Source: JBOGJG01 sp050747825 (GTDB lineage: Bacteria; Acidobacteriota; UBA6911; RPQK01; JBOGJG01). From it: DNA of 22,655 nucleotides. Position 1 is the first letter of the stretch; the number at the start of each line of letters is the position of its first letter. Positions 13,541 to 22,641 of this stretch are shown piece after piece. The DNA is taken from assembly GCA_050747825.1 (NCBI GenBank), contig JBOGJG010000390.1, forward strand, positions 1 to 22,655. Reading direction: 5' to 3'. The notes under the pieces are model-generated. The model saw only the letters and a program-made list of their open reading frames with translations. It was not told where the DNA came from and searched no databases. Position numbers and translations under genes: made by a program.

Positions 13541-16500
13541 TCAGAAAATGAACTTCAGGGCAAACTGCATCTGGCGAGGATCCCCGCGCGTACTGCGGAT
13601 AATCCCGACCTGGGGATTATCGATCGTGGCGTTGGGATCGGCCCAAAAAGGAGTATTAGTCACGTTGAAAGTCTCCCAGCGGAACTGGATGCGCTTGTCT
13701 TCCGTCAACCAGAAATTCTTCATCAAACCCAGGTCCAGGTTGAACATCCCTGGCGACCGCAAAATGGTCCTTCCAGCAGTGCCGATGCGGCAGTTGGCGC
13801 CGTCCGCATCGCAGGGTTTTGCAAACGCAGAGGCATCAAACCAGCGGTCGGCGGTTCGCTGGTCGGAAGGCAGGTTGCCGTCGGCCAGACGGTCGGGTCG
13901 CCAGATGCCCACGCCCAGTGTGCCCAGGTGATCGTAAGAGTTGCTCACTCCCGGAGTAAAGGGTGTGCCGGTCTGTGCCGCCAGGATACCGTTCAATTGC
14001 CAGCCGCCGACGATCGCATCGACCACACCGGCCCTATCGAGCCATGGCTGGCCTCTTCCGAAGGGCATTTCCCAAAGAAAGCTGGAAACAAACCGATGAC
14101 GCACATCGAAGGGCGAGTCTCCGTAGTCGTTGTCATAGTCCCAGGGTGTCGTTATCCCGGCCTCCTGGCCGAAGGGCTCGCCGGCGTTATCCAGGGAATG
14201 GCTCCAGGTGTAGGAGGCCAAAAAAGAGATGCTGTGCGAAAAACGTTTGTCCAGCTTCATTTGCAGCGAGTTGTAACTGGAATGAGCATAAGGTGAAAAG
14301 AGGCCTACCGATGAAAACTGGGGCCAGGGACGTCGCTGGGGCTCGGTATCGACGTCGCCAATCCCGGCAATGTTGACTTCCCGGTTGTGATTCAGGTAGT
14401 TCCCGGTATTTCCCACGTAAGCTACTGAAGCGAGAATCCTCGCCGGCAACTCGTGCTGCACGTTTACAGTCCACTGGTTGGTTTGCGTAATCGGAAATTC
14501 AAAGGCCCAGCTATTGATGTCCGCGTCAGGTGGAATAGTTTCAAGGTCGCCCAGCATATTGGCGGGGAATCCCTCAGAGAAAATGATCGCCGGAGCCTTA
14601 GCCGTTCCTCTTTTCATGACTCGTGAAAAGAACGGAGGGTTGGCCACCAGCCGTGAGGAGGCGCCGATGTTCTCAGGACCTCCATAGAAGACGCCGGCTC
14701 CCAGGCGAATGACGGTCTTGGGAGTGATTCGGTAAGCCAGACCGATTCTCGGCGCCCAGTTATTGGTGTCGAGTCCCATGAGCGCGCGGTCCTCGATCGA
14801 GTCCCCGAACTGGCCGGCTCTGATGAGCTGTCCGAAATTAGGATGGCCCAGATCGGTAATAAAGTTGTTCTGCCGATCATCGACATCCCAGAAGGGTGTC
14901 GCCAGCTCGTAGCGCAATCCCAGGTTGAGGGTCAGTCGTGGCGCGATCTTCCAGTCATCCTGGAAATATCCCATCCAGGCCCAGGCCCTCAAATCGCCCT
15001 GCTGGATGTTGCTGAGGTCGGCAATGTTAGCCCAGCCCAGCAGGAAATCGGCCAGGCTGACGCCGGTATAGCGTCCGTTGAAGTTGATTCGTCCCCGGGC
15101 CTGCGCGCTCCCAAAGATGTCTGTCTTAAAGTTGCGAATATCGGCGCCCACCTTCAGGTTGTGGTTGCCGCGAATCAGAGAGAGGTTGTCCATAAAATGC
15201 AGCGTGCGCGATACCTTCAGATTTGGGGAAAAGTTAGCGTCGCCGATGTTGAGGTAGCCGACTGCCCCGGCAAGCTGGACCAGGGGCAATCCCGGGATTT
15301 CTTCGAAGTGTGGAATACCCTTGATGCCGAATTCATCATTGACGTGCTCGGGAGAGAGCGGGACTTTATCCGTCCGCAACTGGCTGAGCCCGAAACGGGC
15401 TTCGTTCACGGTCGATGGAGTGAAGATGTGGGTCTCGGAGATGGCCAGACTGTGCGCGACATTGTCGTCGATAGCCCTCGTGTTGGCTCCGGACCCGATT
15501 AAGGGGGGCGGAAGGGCGCCGTGCCGGACTTCATCTTCCAGCATGAAGCTGTAGCGCACGAAAGCTTTGTCGTTATCTGAAAAGCTATGATCCACGCGGA
15601 AGTCAAATTGGTCACGGTCATTTGCCCAGGGAGGACTGCTGACAAAGTTATTTCTCCCCGCGCCTGAGAAGTTGGGCGAAGGATAAAGAGCTGCCAGCTT
15701 GGCCGCCACTGGGTCAATTCGATCTTGAGGAATAACGTTGTCTGGAAATGCCTTTCCAGTCAAAGGGTCTTTGATCTTACGCCCCACCAGCGCCTGATCG
15801 AAAATGCCGCTACGCTCGTCCTCAGTCGGTATGATCACCAGGTAGCTTTGGGCTAAACGCAGCCGCACGGCCTCCCAGCTTCCAAAAAAGAAAGTTTTGT
15901 CTTTAATGACGGGACCCCCAAAAGTTGCCCCGAATTGATTGCGGCGCAACTGCTCCGCATCCGCTTTGCCGTCACCATCGCGGTCGTCATAGTTGAAGGT
16001 GTCGCGAGCGTCAAAGATGTCGTTGCGGACATAGTCATAAGCTGTGCCGTGGAATTCATTGGTGCCCGACTTGATGCTCACGTTCATCACCGCTCCCGCA
16101 TTGCGCCCGAATTCGGCGGAATAGTTGGAGGTGGTGACTTTGAATTCCTGGACCGCATCTACGGAGGGAATCAGGACCTGAGCTTTGCGGTCCTGCAGTC
16201 CCAGGATGTTTGAGTTGTTGTCGATGCCGTCGATCATGAAGTTATTCTGAAGAGCCCGCTGCCCGTTGGCGTTAAAGCCACCCATCTGATCGCGATGCCC
16301 GAGTGCCGGAACCACGCCCGCGGAGAGCATGGCCAGCGTCTGGAAATTTCGTCCCTTCAGTGGAAGCTCTTCAACTGCCCGGTTTTCCACGACCTGTCCA
16401 ATAGCGCTAGTCTCCGATTCCAGTAAGGGCGCCGTGGCTTCTACGGTGACCTCCTGATTCACCTCTCCCAGCTCCAGCGTGAAATCGACCCGCGCACGAT

Positions 16501-16786
16501 CGCCTGCATGTAATTGAACGTTTGGGGTGCGCATGGTTTTGAAGCCCAACAGTTCAGCTTCCACTGTATAGGCCCCTATCTTCAGCGGAGTGATCACGTA
16601 CAGGCCCGTGTCGTTGCTGAAAGCTGTGGTTGCAATTCCCGTCTCTTGATTGGTTGCCATCACCACCACGCCGGGGAGAACCGCCCCGCTGGGGTCGCGA
16701 ACAATGCCCGTGATAGTCGCCATGTCCTGCTGGGCCAGGACGAAGCTGGAATGAAGGAGAAAAGCAAGAAATACCCGTTTGCGCAT
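13541..16786 (-). CDS. Oar-like TonB-dependent outer-membrane receptor with carboxypeptidase-regulatory-like domain
   Basis: About 1081 residues. Signal peptide MRKRVFLAFLLHSSFVLAQ. A transthyretin-like CarboxypepD_reg domain follows over residues ~20-100 (ATITGIVRDPSGAVLPGVVV, NDTGLYVITPLKIGAYTVE). The plug starts around residue 110 (VTVEATAPLLES, VVENRAVEELPLKGRNFQ, MIDGIDNN, VQEFKVTTSNYSAEFGRN). A long barrel ends in MQFALKFIF, with the terminal Phe typical of BAM-inserted proteins. This architecture is greatly expanded in Acidobacteriota and imports or binds large ligands; the ligand is not predictable. ATG 16786 is chosen because GGAGG lies 7 bases upstream; ATG 16789 and TTG 16801 are alternatives. 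It starts only 27 bases after the DUF1501 gene, implying cotranscription with DUF1800-DUF1501. Confidence 0.92.
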   Translation of the reverse strand: MRKRVFLAFLLHSSFVLAQQDMATITGIVRDPSGAVLPGVVVMATNQETGIATTAFSNDTGLYVITPLKIGAYTVEAELLGFKTMRTPNVQLHAGDRARVDFTLELGEVNQEVTVEATAPLLESETSAIGQVVENRAVEELPLKGRNFQTLAMLSAGVVPALGHRDQMGGFNANGQRALQNNFMIDGIDNNSNILGLQDRKAQVLIPSVDAVQEFKVTTSNYSAEFGRNAGAVMNVSIKSGTNEFHGTAYDYVRNDIFDARDTFNYDDRDGDGKADAEQLRRNQFGATFGGPVIKDKTFFFGSWEAVRLRLAQSYLVIIPTEDERSGIFDQALVGRKIKDPLTGKAFPDNVIPQDRIDPVAAKLAALYPSPNFSGAGRNNFVSSPPWANDRDQFDFRVDHSFSDNDKAFVRYSFMLEDEVRHGALPPPLIGSGANTRAIDDNVAHSLAISETHIFTPSTVNEARFGLSQLRTDKVPLSPEHVNDEFGIKGIPHFEEIPGLPLVQLAGAVGYLNIGDANFSPNLKVSRTLHFMDNLSLIRGNHNLKVGADIRNFKTDIFGSAQARGRINFNGRYTGVSLADFLLGWANIADLSNIQQGDLRAWAWMGYFQDDWKIAPRLTLNLGLRYELATPFWDVDDRQNNFITDLGHPNFGQLIRAGQFGDSIEDRALMGLDTNNWAPRIGLAYRITPKTVIRLGAGVFYGGPENIGASSRLVANPPFFSRVMKRGTAKAPAIIFSEGFPANMLGDLETIPPDADINSWAFEFPITQTNQWTVNVQHELPARILASVAYVGNTGNYLNHNREVNIAGIGDVDTEPQRRPWPQFSSVGLFSPYAHSSYNSLQMKLDKRFSHSISFLASYTWSHSLDNAGEPFGQEAGITTPWDYDNDYGDSPFDVRHRFVSSFLWEMPFGRGQPWLDRAGVVDAIVGGWQLNGILAAQTGTPFTPGVSNSYDHLGTLGVGIWRPDRLADGNLPSDQRTADRWFDASAFAKPCDADGANCRIGTAGRTILRSPGMFNLDLGLMKNFWLTEDKRIQFRWETFNVTNTPFWADPNATIDNPQVGIIRSTRGDPRQMQFALKFIF

Positions 16787-16813
16787 CATAAACCCTCCCA
16801 AATGAGTTCTGGA

Positions 16814-18085
16814 TCAGAGCAGAATAGGCAAAAGCGGCCAGTCCTCGCCGATGACGGCGAGGGGATCGGCGCCCAGCCAGCTGGCCAGGACGCTGGCATA
16901 GACGCTGCGGAAATCGATGTTATGCAGCATATCGCCCCCAGGATCGAGAGCGGAGGCTTCCAGGCTGGGGTGATCGCCGAAGATACCGGAGTTAACCAAG
17001 CCTCCCAGCAGAAACATCTGGTTGGCCGTGCCGTGATCGGTCCCCAGGCTGCCGTTTTCGGACAGCCGGCGCCCAAACTCGCTGAAGGTCATGATCAGCA
17101 GCTCGTTTTCCTTCCCCATCGAGCGCATGTCTTCGTAAAAGGCTTTGACTGCCGATGAAAAGGTTTCCAGAAGAACGGTATGGCGGCCCACCAGGCTGTC
17201 GCCTGAGACAATCTGGTCGGCATGGGTGTCGAATCCGCCCAGAGTGGCGTAGAAGACCTTGATGCCGATGTGCGCCGAGATGATCTGAGCGATAGTTTTC
17301 AAGTTGGTGGCGAAAGCCGTATCCGGATAGGTCACGAGGCTCTGATAGTTTTCTTTCCCCTCCAGGAGCTGAACCGAGCTGATCGTGGCATCCAGCACCG
17401 TTTGAGTCACGTATTCCTGGTGAGAGAACGTATTCTGCGGCTCGGAAAAGATACTCTGAAAGGCGGCGTTCTTATTGGCGGCGTCCTCAGGATACCTGGC
17501 ATCGGTCTGGAGCTGATAAGTGTCGATGTTCTGAATGGAGGGGGAGGAGCCTGATTCGGAAATCATGGCCTTGGGAACCCGTCCTCCGATATTGACTGCC
17601 TGCAATCCAGTGGTCTCCTGTCCATCCAGAAATTTAGCCAGCCAGCCGTCCCGGCCGATCTCATCCGGCTCGGCGGTGTGCCAGATGTCGCGCGAGCGAA
17701 AATGAGAGCGGTTGGGGTTGGGATAACCGACGCCCTGCACCAGGGCAACCCGGCCTTGGTCGTAGAGATCTTTCAGGCCGGTCAGGGCAGGATGGAACCC
17801 CAGTTGATCGTTCAGGCGCAAGATATCGGCCGGGTCAATCCTCAGAGTCGGCCGAGCGGCATAGTATTTGTCGTTAGTAAAAGGCACCACCGTATTCAGC
17901 CCGTCGCATCCCCCGGCCAGCTCGATCACCAGCAGGATTCGATTGGGGTTGCCCTCCAGAGCCTGGGCCATCCCCGCAGCCTGGGCGGCTTTGATGCCCC
18001 GGACCAGGAACGATGGAGCCCAGGTCATGGTGGAGATCAGGGTAAAGTTCTTTAGAAACGCTCTTCGGTTCATAGGGCAGTGCAT
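16814..18085 (-). CDS. Tat-exported DUF1501 protein
   Basis: A 423-residue protein of the DUF1501 family, which is distantly related to the alkaline-phosphatase/sulfatase fold. A twin-arginine type signal NRRAFLKNF (residues 6-14) and hydrophobic stretch lead to family motifs: NRILLVIELAGGCDGLNTVVPF, GFHPALTGLKDLYDQGRVALVQGVGYPNPNRSHF-type region, the GGFDTHADQ loop, and MTFSEFGRRLSENGSLGTDHGTANQMFLLGG near the C-terminus (both given here only in name as the family's HxxRSH-like and SEFGRR-DHG segments). The biochemical role of the family is unknown; it is typically encoded beside DUF1800, as here (10-base gap). A GAGAGG ribosome site precedes ATG 18085, and ATG 18073 is the alternative. It should act in the periplasm. 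Confidence 0.92.
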   Translation of the reverse strand: MHCPMNRRAFLKNFTLISTMTWAPSFLVRGIKAAQAAGMAQALEGNPNRILLVIELAGGCDGLNTVVPFTNDKYYAARPTLRIDPADILRLNDQLGFHPALTGLKDLYDQGRVALVQGVGYPNPNRSHFRSRDIWHTAEPDEIGRDGWLAKFLDGQETTGLQAVNIGGRVPKAMISESGSSPSIQNIDTYQLQTDARYPEDAANKNAAFQSIFSEPQNTFSHQEYVTQTVLDATISSVQLLEGKENYQSLVTYPDTAFATNLKTIAQIISAHIGIKVFYATLGGFDTHADQIVSGDSLVGRHTVLLETFSSAVKAFYEDMRSMGKENELLIMTFSEFGRRLSENGSLGTDHGTANQMFLLGGLVNSGIFGDHPSLEASALDPGGDMLHNIDFRSVYASVLASWLGADPLAVIGEDWPLLPILL

Positions 18086-18095
18086 GGGGTGCCTC

Positions 18096-19619
18096 TCAGT
18101 TTAGCTGGTACACCGGCAGCGTGGAGATGAGATAAATCAAGCCTCTCAGCTTCTCGTCCACGGCAGCAGGGTCCGTAATGTCGAACTCGACCGGAATTCC
18201 ATCATCCGTGTACAGGTACTGTTCCAGCGAATAACGGGTATCGAACGAGATGTCCGATTGGACCAGGGAATCCAGGAAATACGTGAGAGCAGCATAACCT
18301 GTGCTAAGTCCATGGGTGCTGATGGTGGTTTCCAGGTCCAATCTTTGCCTGTCCTGCTCCCGTGCCGGCGTAATCACGGCATTGAGAAAATTGTAGCGGG
18401 CCAGAATGGTGGAAGTGTTGATCCACCCCACTCCGCTGGTCCAGCCGCCGACGTCGGGAGGCGAGAACAAATCCTGTCCCAGTAAGGTCATCTGGCGGGG
18501 CAGCGGCCCAGGGTCAGTTAGTCCCAGTGCGCGGGAGACTCCCACCACGAATTCCACCGGGTTCTTGATGTGTGCCCTGTAAGCGTCTGTCGAGAAAAAC
18601 TCAGGATGCCGGAAAATCGCCTCCATCAGCGCGCGCGTTTCGTATCCACTGTCCCGAAAAATCCCAGCCAATTCACTAACGATCTCTTCAGAGGGATCTG
18701 GATATGCAAAATATTCAAAGAGCTTGCGGGCGATAAATTCGGCCGTGACCTCCTGTTGGAAAATAATATCGATGATGTCATCTCCATCCAGATTCCCGGA
18801 TACACCCAGGAAGGACTTCATGTCATAGTCGTGCTGATTGGGCCTGAAAATAAAGCTATAGGGATTATCGGATTTGGCGGGGCCTCCGGTCAGGGTCCAG
18901 CCGGTGAACGCCCGCGCCGCTTCCCGGACGTCTTCTTCACTATAGTTACCTTCACCCATCGTGAAGAGTTCCAGCAGCTCTCGCGCCCAGTTTTCATTGG
19001 GGTTTCCCTTGCGGTTGCTGCGGTTGTCGAGCCAGAAGAGCATGGCCGGGTCGCGGGCTATCTCATGGACCATCTGCTTGAAATTGCCCAGCGCATCGCT
19101 GCGGAAGCGATCATTCTGAACCAGCATCAGGGGCCGCTTATTTGCATTCACGAATCGCGTGCCTCCCACGACCGCGGTGGCAAAGTGGTCGTGCCAGAAA
19201 AAGGCCATCTTTTCGACAAGCTGATGGCGGCTGTGAATCATCCGGTAAAGCCACCATTGGCGGATTCCAAGCACATTGGTCAGTTCCCGGTTGTTGTTGT
19301 CCAGGCGCACCAGCGGGTAGTTCTGGGCGGCCAATGTCGCTTCCATGGCGGAGTTATCCATCTGCTCGAAATAAAGCAGCTCATTCAGCGCGGCCTCGAA
19401 TCCCTGAGCCACTATTCGGTCCACTTCGTCCAGGGAAGCGCCGAAGCCGGCGCGCCGAATCAGGTGGGAGGCGGTTTTCCGGTCCCAGAGGAATTCCGGG
19501 GCAGGAGGGACCTCCATGCGCGGTGGGGTAGGCAACTCGCGTACGGGAAGTCGAGGCTGGGCATCCAGTGAAAGTAGTGTCGATATGAAAACAACAAGAA
19601 CAGCGAGACCTTTCGTCAT
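18096..19619 (-). CDS. Exported DUF1800 protein
   Basis: A 507-residue DUF1800 protein, first gene of the minus-strand unit. The signal peptide TKGLAVLVVFISTLLSLDA is followed by a Pro-rich linker and the family hallmarks ASHLIRRAGFGASLDEVD, WWLYRMIHSRHQLVEKMAFFWHDHF in segment form, MLFWLDNRSNRKGNPNENWA-type region, ARELLELFTMGEGNYSE, AARAFTGWTL and FFSTDAYRAHIKNPVEF. No enzymatic function is established for the family. Its near-universal pairing with DUF1501 suggests that the two act together in the cell envelope. GGAGG about 9 bases before ATG 19619 and a good promoter at 19663-19690 support the start. It is divergent from the tandem sulfatase gene, with which it may share regulation. Confidence 0.92.
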   Translation of the reverse strand: MTKGLAVLVVFISTLLSLDAQPRLPVRELPTPPRMEVPPAPEFLWDRKTASHLIRRAGFGASLDEVDRIVAQGFEAALNELLYFEQMDNSAMEATLAAQNYPLVRLDNNNRELTNVLGIRQWWLYRMIHSRHQLVEKMAFFWHDHFATAVVGGTRFVNANKRPLMLVQNDRFRSDALGNFKQMVHEIARDPAMLFWLDNRSNRKGNPNENWARELLELFTMGEGNYSEEDVREAARAFTGWTLTGGPAKSDNPYSFIFRPNQHDYDMKSFLGVSGNLDGDDIIDIIFQQEVTAEFIARKLFEYFAYPDPSEEIVSELAGIFRDSGYETRALMEAIFRHPEFFSTDAYRAHIKNPVEFVVGVSRALGLTDPGPLPRQMTLLGQDLFSPPDVGGWTSGVGWINTSTILARYNFLNAVITPAREQDRQRLDLETTISTHGLSTGYAALTYFLDSLVQSDISFDTRYSLEQYLYTDDGIPVEFDITDPAAVDEKLRGLIYLISTLPVYQLN

Positions 19620-19662
19620 CTCTATCCGCCTCCACTGAACGCCGCCAAGCTTTGTTTCAGAT

Positions 19663-19690
19663 TCTATACCCGCTTTTCACTGGGAAACAA
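19663..19690 (-). promoter_or_regulatory. Promoter for the DUF1800-DUF1501-TonB receptor unit
   Basis: Read on the minus strand, TTGTTT (19690-19685), a 16-base spacer and TATAGA (19668-19663) stand 44 bases upstream of ATG 19619. It is in the right place for the four-gene unit. A short palindrome ACAAGTGTTGT at 19687-19697 overlaps the -35 box, too short to call an operator with confidence. Confidence 0.45.
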
Positions 19691-19709
19691 GTGTTGTCGA
19701 TCACCCTGG

Positions 19710-19738
19710 TTGATATTATCCTCAAGTTCTTGTATTAG
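19710..19738 (+). promoter_or_regulatory. Promoter for the tandem sulfatase gene
   Basis: TTGATA at 19710-19715 (5 of 6 to the -35 consensus), a 17-base spacer and TATTAG at 19733-19738 would start transcription near 19745. That leaves a leader of about 35 bases before ATG 19781. It lies back to back with the minus-strand promoter, the two -35 boxes being 19 bases apart. Confidence 0.5.
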
Positions 19739-19780
19739 ATTCAACTGCTCCAAAGAAAGTTCATGCATCGAGGTAGAAAT

Positions 19781-22477
19781 ATGGATTGGAAACAGATGCG
19801 ACCCTGGAAATGGGTGGTCCTGACAATCAGCTTGGCCCTTCTTGGAACTCGGTTTGCCACGGCGGCTCAGAGTGATCGCCCCAACGTCATCATCATCCTG
19901 GCCGACGATCTCGGCTATGGAGATCTGGGCAGTTATGGAAGCACTCTTTTTAAGACGCCGAACCTGGACCGCATGGCTCAGGAGGGAGTGCGCTTCGCCA
20001 ACTTCTTGACGCCGATGCCGTTTTGCGCGCCCACCCGGGCGGCTCTGCTGACGGGCCGTTATCCGTTCCGCAGCGGGATGGTTTTTAATCCCGCGCCCGA
20101 CTCAGGCGTCAAGGACGTCGGCCTACCCGCTGAAGAGTTCACACTGGGCGAGGCCTTTCAGGAGGCGGGCTACGCCACCCTTTGTGTTGGTAAATGGCAT
20201 CTGGGCCATCAACCTCACTTTTATCCCACCCGACACGGTTTCGATGAGTATCTGGGGATTCTTTACTCCAACGACATGCGGCCGGTCCAGCTTATCGAAA
20301 ACGAAAAGGTGATCGAGTACCCGGTCATTCAGGCCACTTTGACCAAACGTTACACGCAACGGGCCCTCCAGTTTATCGAGCAGCACCGCAGCCAGCCTTT
20401 CTTTCTCTATCTGGCCCATGCCATGCCGCACAAGCCGCTGGCTGCCTCCGAAGATTTCTACATGACCTCGCCCGCCGGACTCTACGGAGATGTGATCGCC
20501 GAGCTGGACTGGTCGGTCGGCCAGGTGTTGTCCAAAGTGCGGGAGTTGGGCCTGGAGCGTAACACGCTGGTGATCTTTACCAGCGACAATGGTCCCTGGT
20601 ACGGCGGCAGCACGGGCGGGCTGCGGGGGATGAAAGGCAGTCCCTGGGAGGGCGGCATCCGCGTCCCCATGATCGCCCGCTGGCCCGGCCGGGTTCCGGC
20701 GGGACGGACTTGTAATGAAATTGCCGGAATGATCGATCTGTTCCCCACCGTCCTGGGCATCTCGGGCATCGAACTGCCCGAAGACCTGGCTGTGGATGGC
20801 AAAAATATCTGGCCGCTGATCAGCACTGAGGACGCCAAGACTCCTCATGAGGCGCTGCTGGTTATGCATGGTCCAAATCTCTCGGCCATTCGCAGCGGGA
20901 AATGGAAGCTGCACGTCCTTTCCCCAGGAGGGATTCCGGACCGCGGCTCTGACTGGGTGGACCCCCGCGCTCCCGACGGCGTTACCATTATCGCCCCCTA
21001 CGAGCAAGCCCGCCCCGCTGAGTATCCCGGCGTCATCAGCGGCGATGAGCCGCGGAGCATGATGCTCTTCGACCTGGAGTCGGATCCGGCCGAACAGAAC
21101 AATGTGGCCGATCAGCATCCGGAGACGGTAAAGCAGTTAAGAGAGCTTTTCGATCAAATCAACGCTCAGGTCCCCGAATTTCGCAGACCCGAAAGGACAC
21201 CCCTGCAGAAACCCGGTCCCCGGCCTGAAGAGGCCCAGGCCTCCAGGCCTAACATCGTGATCATTCTGGCGGATGATCTGGGTTATGGCGATCTCGGGGT
21301 GACCGGGGCACCCGACATCCGTACCCCCAACATCGACCGGCTGGCCCGGGAAGGCGTTCGCTTCGCCCATGCTTACGCCAACGCGCCGGTTTGCAGCCCG
21401 ACGCGCGCAGCCCTGCTCACGGGCAGATACCAGCAGCGCGCTGGAATTGATCGGGTGCTTTACGCTCATGAGCGAGACCGTGGGATGACACTGGATGCTG
21501 TCCTCTTGCCTGAGGTCTTGAAGAAGCAAGGATACCGGACGGCCATCATTGGAAAATGGCACCTGGGTTATCCCAAGAAATACTTTCCGACCCGGCAAGG
21601 TTTCGATGAATTTTTCGGCTTCGTATCCGGCAACATTGATTATTTTTCCCACACCGACCGCCTCGAAAATCACGACCTCTGGCGCAACGAAACAGAGGTT
21701 CATCGCGAGGGGGAATACTTCACACAGCTCATCGCTGATGAGGCCATTCAGTTTCTGGACCGCAACCGTGATAATCCCTTTTTCCTCTATTTGCCGTTTA
21801 ATGCTCCCCACGATCCATTTCAGAGCCCCGATGACATGGAAACGGCGGGAGATCAGCATATTACTCGTCAGGTGAACCGCACCCGCGCCGTTTATCGAGA
21901 AATGGTGGAAGCACTCGATCATCACATCGGCCGGGTTCTCAACCATCTGGAAAGACTGGGCCTGGATCAGCAAACCGCGGTCTTCTTTATGAGCGACAAC
22001 GGAGGAGTCCGGGACGTGGCCCGAAACGCTCCCTTCCGAAATGCCAAAGGCAGCCTTTGGGAAGGCGGTATCCGCACCGCCTTGATCGGACGCTGGAAAG
22101 GTCAGTTTCCGGCCGGCCGGGTGGTACAGGATATCGCGATCGGCATGGATTTATGTCCCACCGCACTGGAGATTGCCGGCGTGGACCCGGCCCAACTCGA
22201 CTTGGACGCGGTCAGCCTGGTGGATGTCCTTCGCGGGAAGGGAAGACTCCAGCGCGATGCCGTTTACTTCCACTATCAGGCCCCCCGCCGGCCCGCTCAG
22301 TATGCCCTCGTTGAGGGAGGTTGGAAGTATCTGCGTGACAATCAGCCCAAAGAGCACCTCTTCCATCTGGCAGCCGATCCCTATGAGCAAAAAGACCTGG
22401 CCACCGCCCACCCCAAGCGCCTGGCCGGGATGAAAGAGCGCTACGAGACCTGGAGGAGCCTACTCCTCCCCGATTGA
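19781..22477 (+). CDS. Tandem bi-catalytic S1 sulfatase (two complete sulfatase domains in one protein)
   Basis: About 898 residues from ATG 19781, which has GAGG 7 bases upstream; ATG 19763 adds six residues without a better ribosome site. After a signal peptide (KWVVLTISLALLG), domain 1 runs from RPNVIIILADDLGYGDLG (~residue 33) with formylglycine motif CAPTR (Cys82), GKWHLGHQ, TSDNGPWYGG and KGSPWEGGIRVP. A Pro-rich linker (TPLQKPGPRPEEAQ) leads to domain 2, starting RPNIVIILADDLGYGDLG at ~489 with CSPTR (Cys538), GKWHLGYPKKYFPTRQGFDE in part, MSDNGG and KGSLWEGGIRT. Both halves have the Asp-Asp metal ligands, the Cys to be converted to formylglycine, and the Lys/His set, so both look active. 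They differ enough to be distinct subfamilies rather than a recent duplication. The second domain has no signal of its own. Likely role: periplasmic desulfation of two positions of a sulfated glycan. Confidence 0.9.
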   Translation: MDWKQMRPWKWVVLTISLALLGTRFATAAQSDRPNVIIILADDLGYGDLGSYGSTLFKTPNLDRMAQEGVRFANFLTPMPFCAPTRAALLTGRYPFRSGMVFNPAPDSGVKDVGLPAEEFTLGEAFQEAGYATLCVGKWHLGHQPHFYPTRHGFDEYLGILYSNDMRPVQLIENEKVIEYPVIQATLTKRYTQRALQFIEQHRSQPFFLYLAHAMPHKPLAASEDFYMTSPAGLYGDVIAELDWSVGQVLSKVRELGLERNTLVIFTSDNGPWYGGSTGGLRGMKGSPWEGGIRVPMIARWPGRVPAGRTCNEIAGMIDLFPTVLGISGIELPEDLAVDGKNIWPLISTEDAKTPHEALLVMHGPNLSAIRSGKWKLHVLSPGGIPDRGSDWVDPRAPDGVTIIAPYEQARPAEYPGVISGDEPRSMMLFDLESDPAEQNNVADQHPETVKQLRELFDQINAQVPEFRRPERTPLQKPGPRPEEAQASRPNIVIILADDLGYGDLGVTGAPDIRTPNIDRLAREGVRFAHAYANAPVCSPTRAALLTGRYQQRAGIDRVLYAHERDRGMTLDAVLLPEVLKKQGYRTAIIGKWHLGYPKKYFPTRQGFDEFFGFVSGNIDYFSHTDRLENHDLWRNETEVHREGEYFTQLIADEAIQFLDRNRDNPFFLYLPFNAPHDPFQSPDDMETAGDQHITRQVNRTRAVYREMVEALDHHIGRVLNHLERLGLDQQTAVFFMSDNGGVRDVARNAPFRNAKGSLWEGGIRTALIGRWKGQFPAGRVVQDIAIGMDLCPTALEIAGVDPAQLDLDAVSLVDVLRGKGRLQRDAVYFHYQAPRRPAQYALVEGGWKYLRDNQPKEHLFHLAADPYEQKDLATAHPKRLAGMKERYETWRSLLLPD

Positions 22478-22537
22478 CTCGTATCTTTTTAGATCTTCGT
22501 CGGTTAGCAGCCTGTGGTAAAAGTCCTGAGGGGTCGT

Positions 22538-22641
22538 GTTAGGGGCGCCGAGGGCTCGGATGCAAGGCCCGGCGACGCCGGCGATGCCGTTGCATCGTCC
22601 AGGAGCCGCAACACCGCAGACGGGTCCTCGCCGCCCCTAAC
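22538..22641. repeat. Palindrome-rich structured element (possible MITE or RNA) at right edge
   Basis: Outer arms 22538-22553 and 22626-22641 (starting GTTAGGGGCG) are inverted repeats of 16 bp with one mismatch. Inside are a CCGAG-GG-CTCGG hairpin (22548-22559), GATGCAA/TTGCATC (22559-22565 and 22590-22596), and within that CCGGCG-A-CGCCGG (22569-22581). The element follows the sulfatase gene by 60 bases and contains no open frame of interest. It could be a small non-autonomous mobile element, a structured RNA or a complex terminator. No U-run follows, which argues against a classical terminator. Confidence 0.6.

Noticed and set aside
18570..19571. Plus-strand open frame of 333 codons opposite DUF1800
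   Set aside because: It is antisense to a well-conserved family member and has no domain signal.
20123..21118. Minus-strand open frame of 331 codons opposite sulfatase domain 1
   Set aside because: It is a shadow of the GC-rich sulfatase coding strand; there are no motifs and the plus-strand protein is unambiguous.
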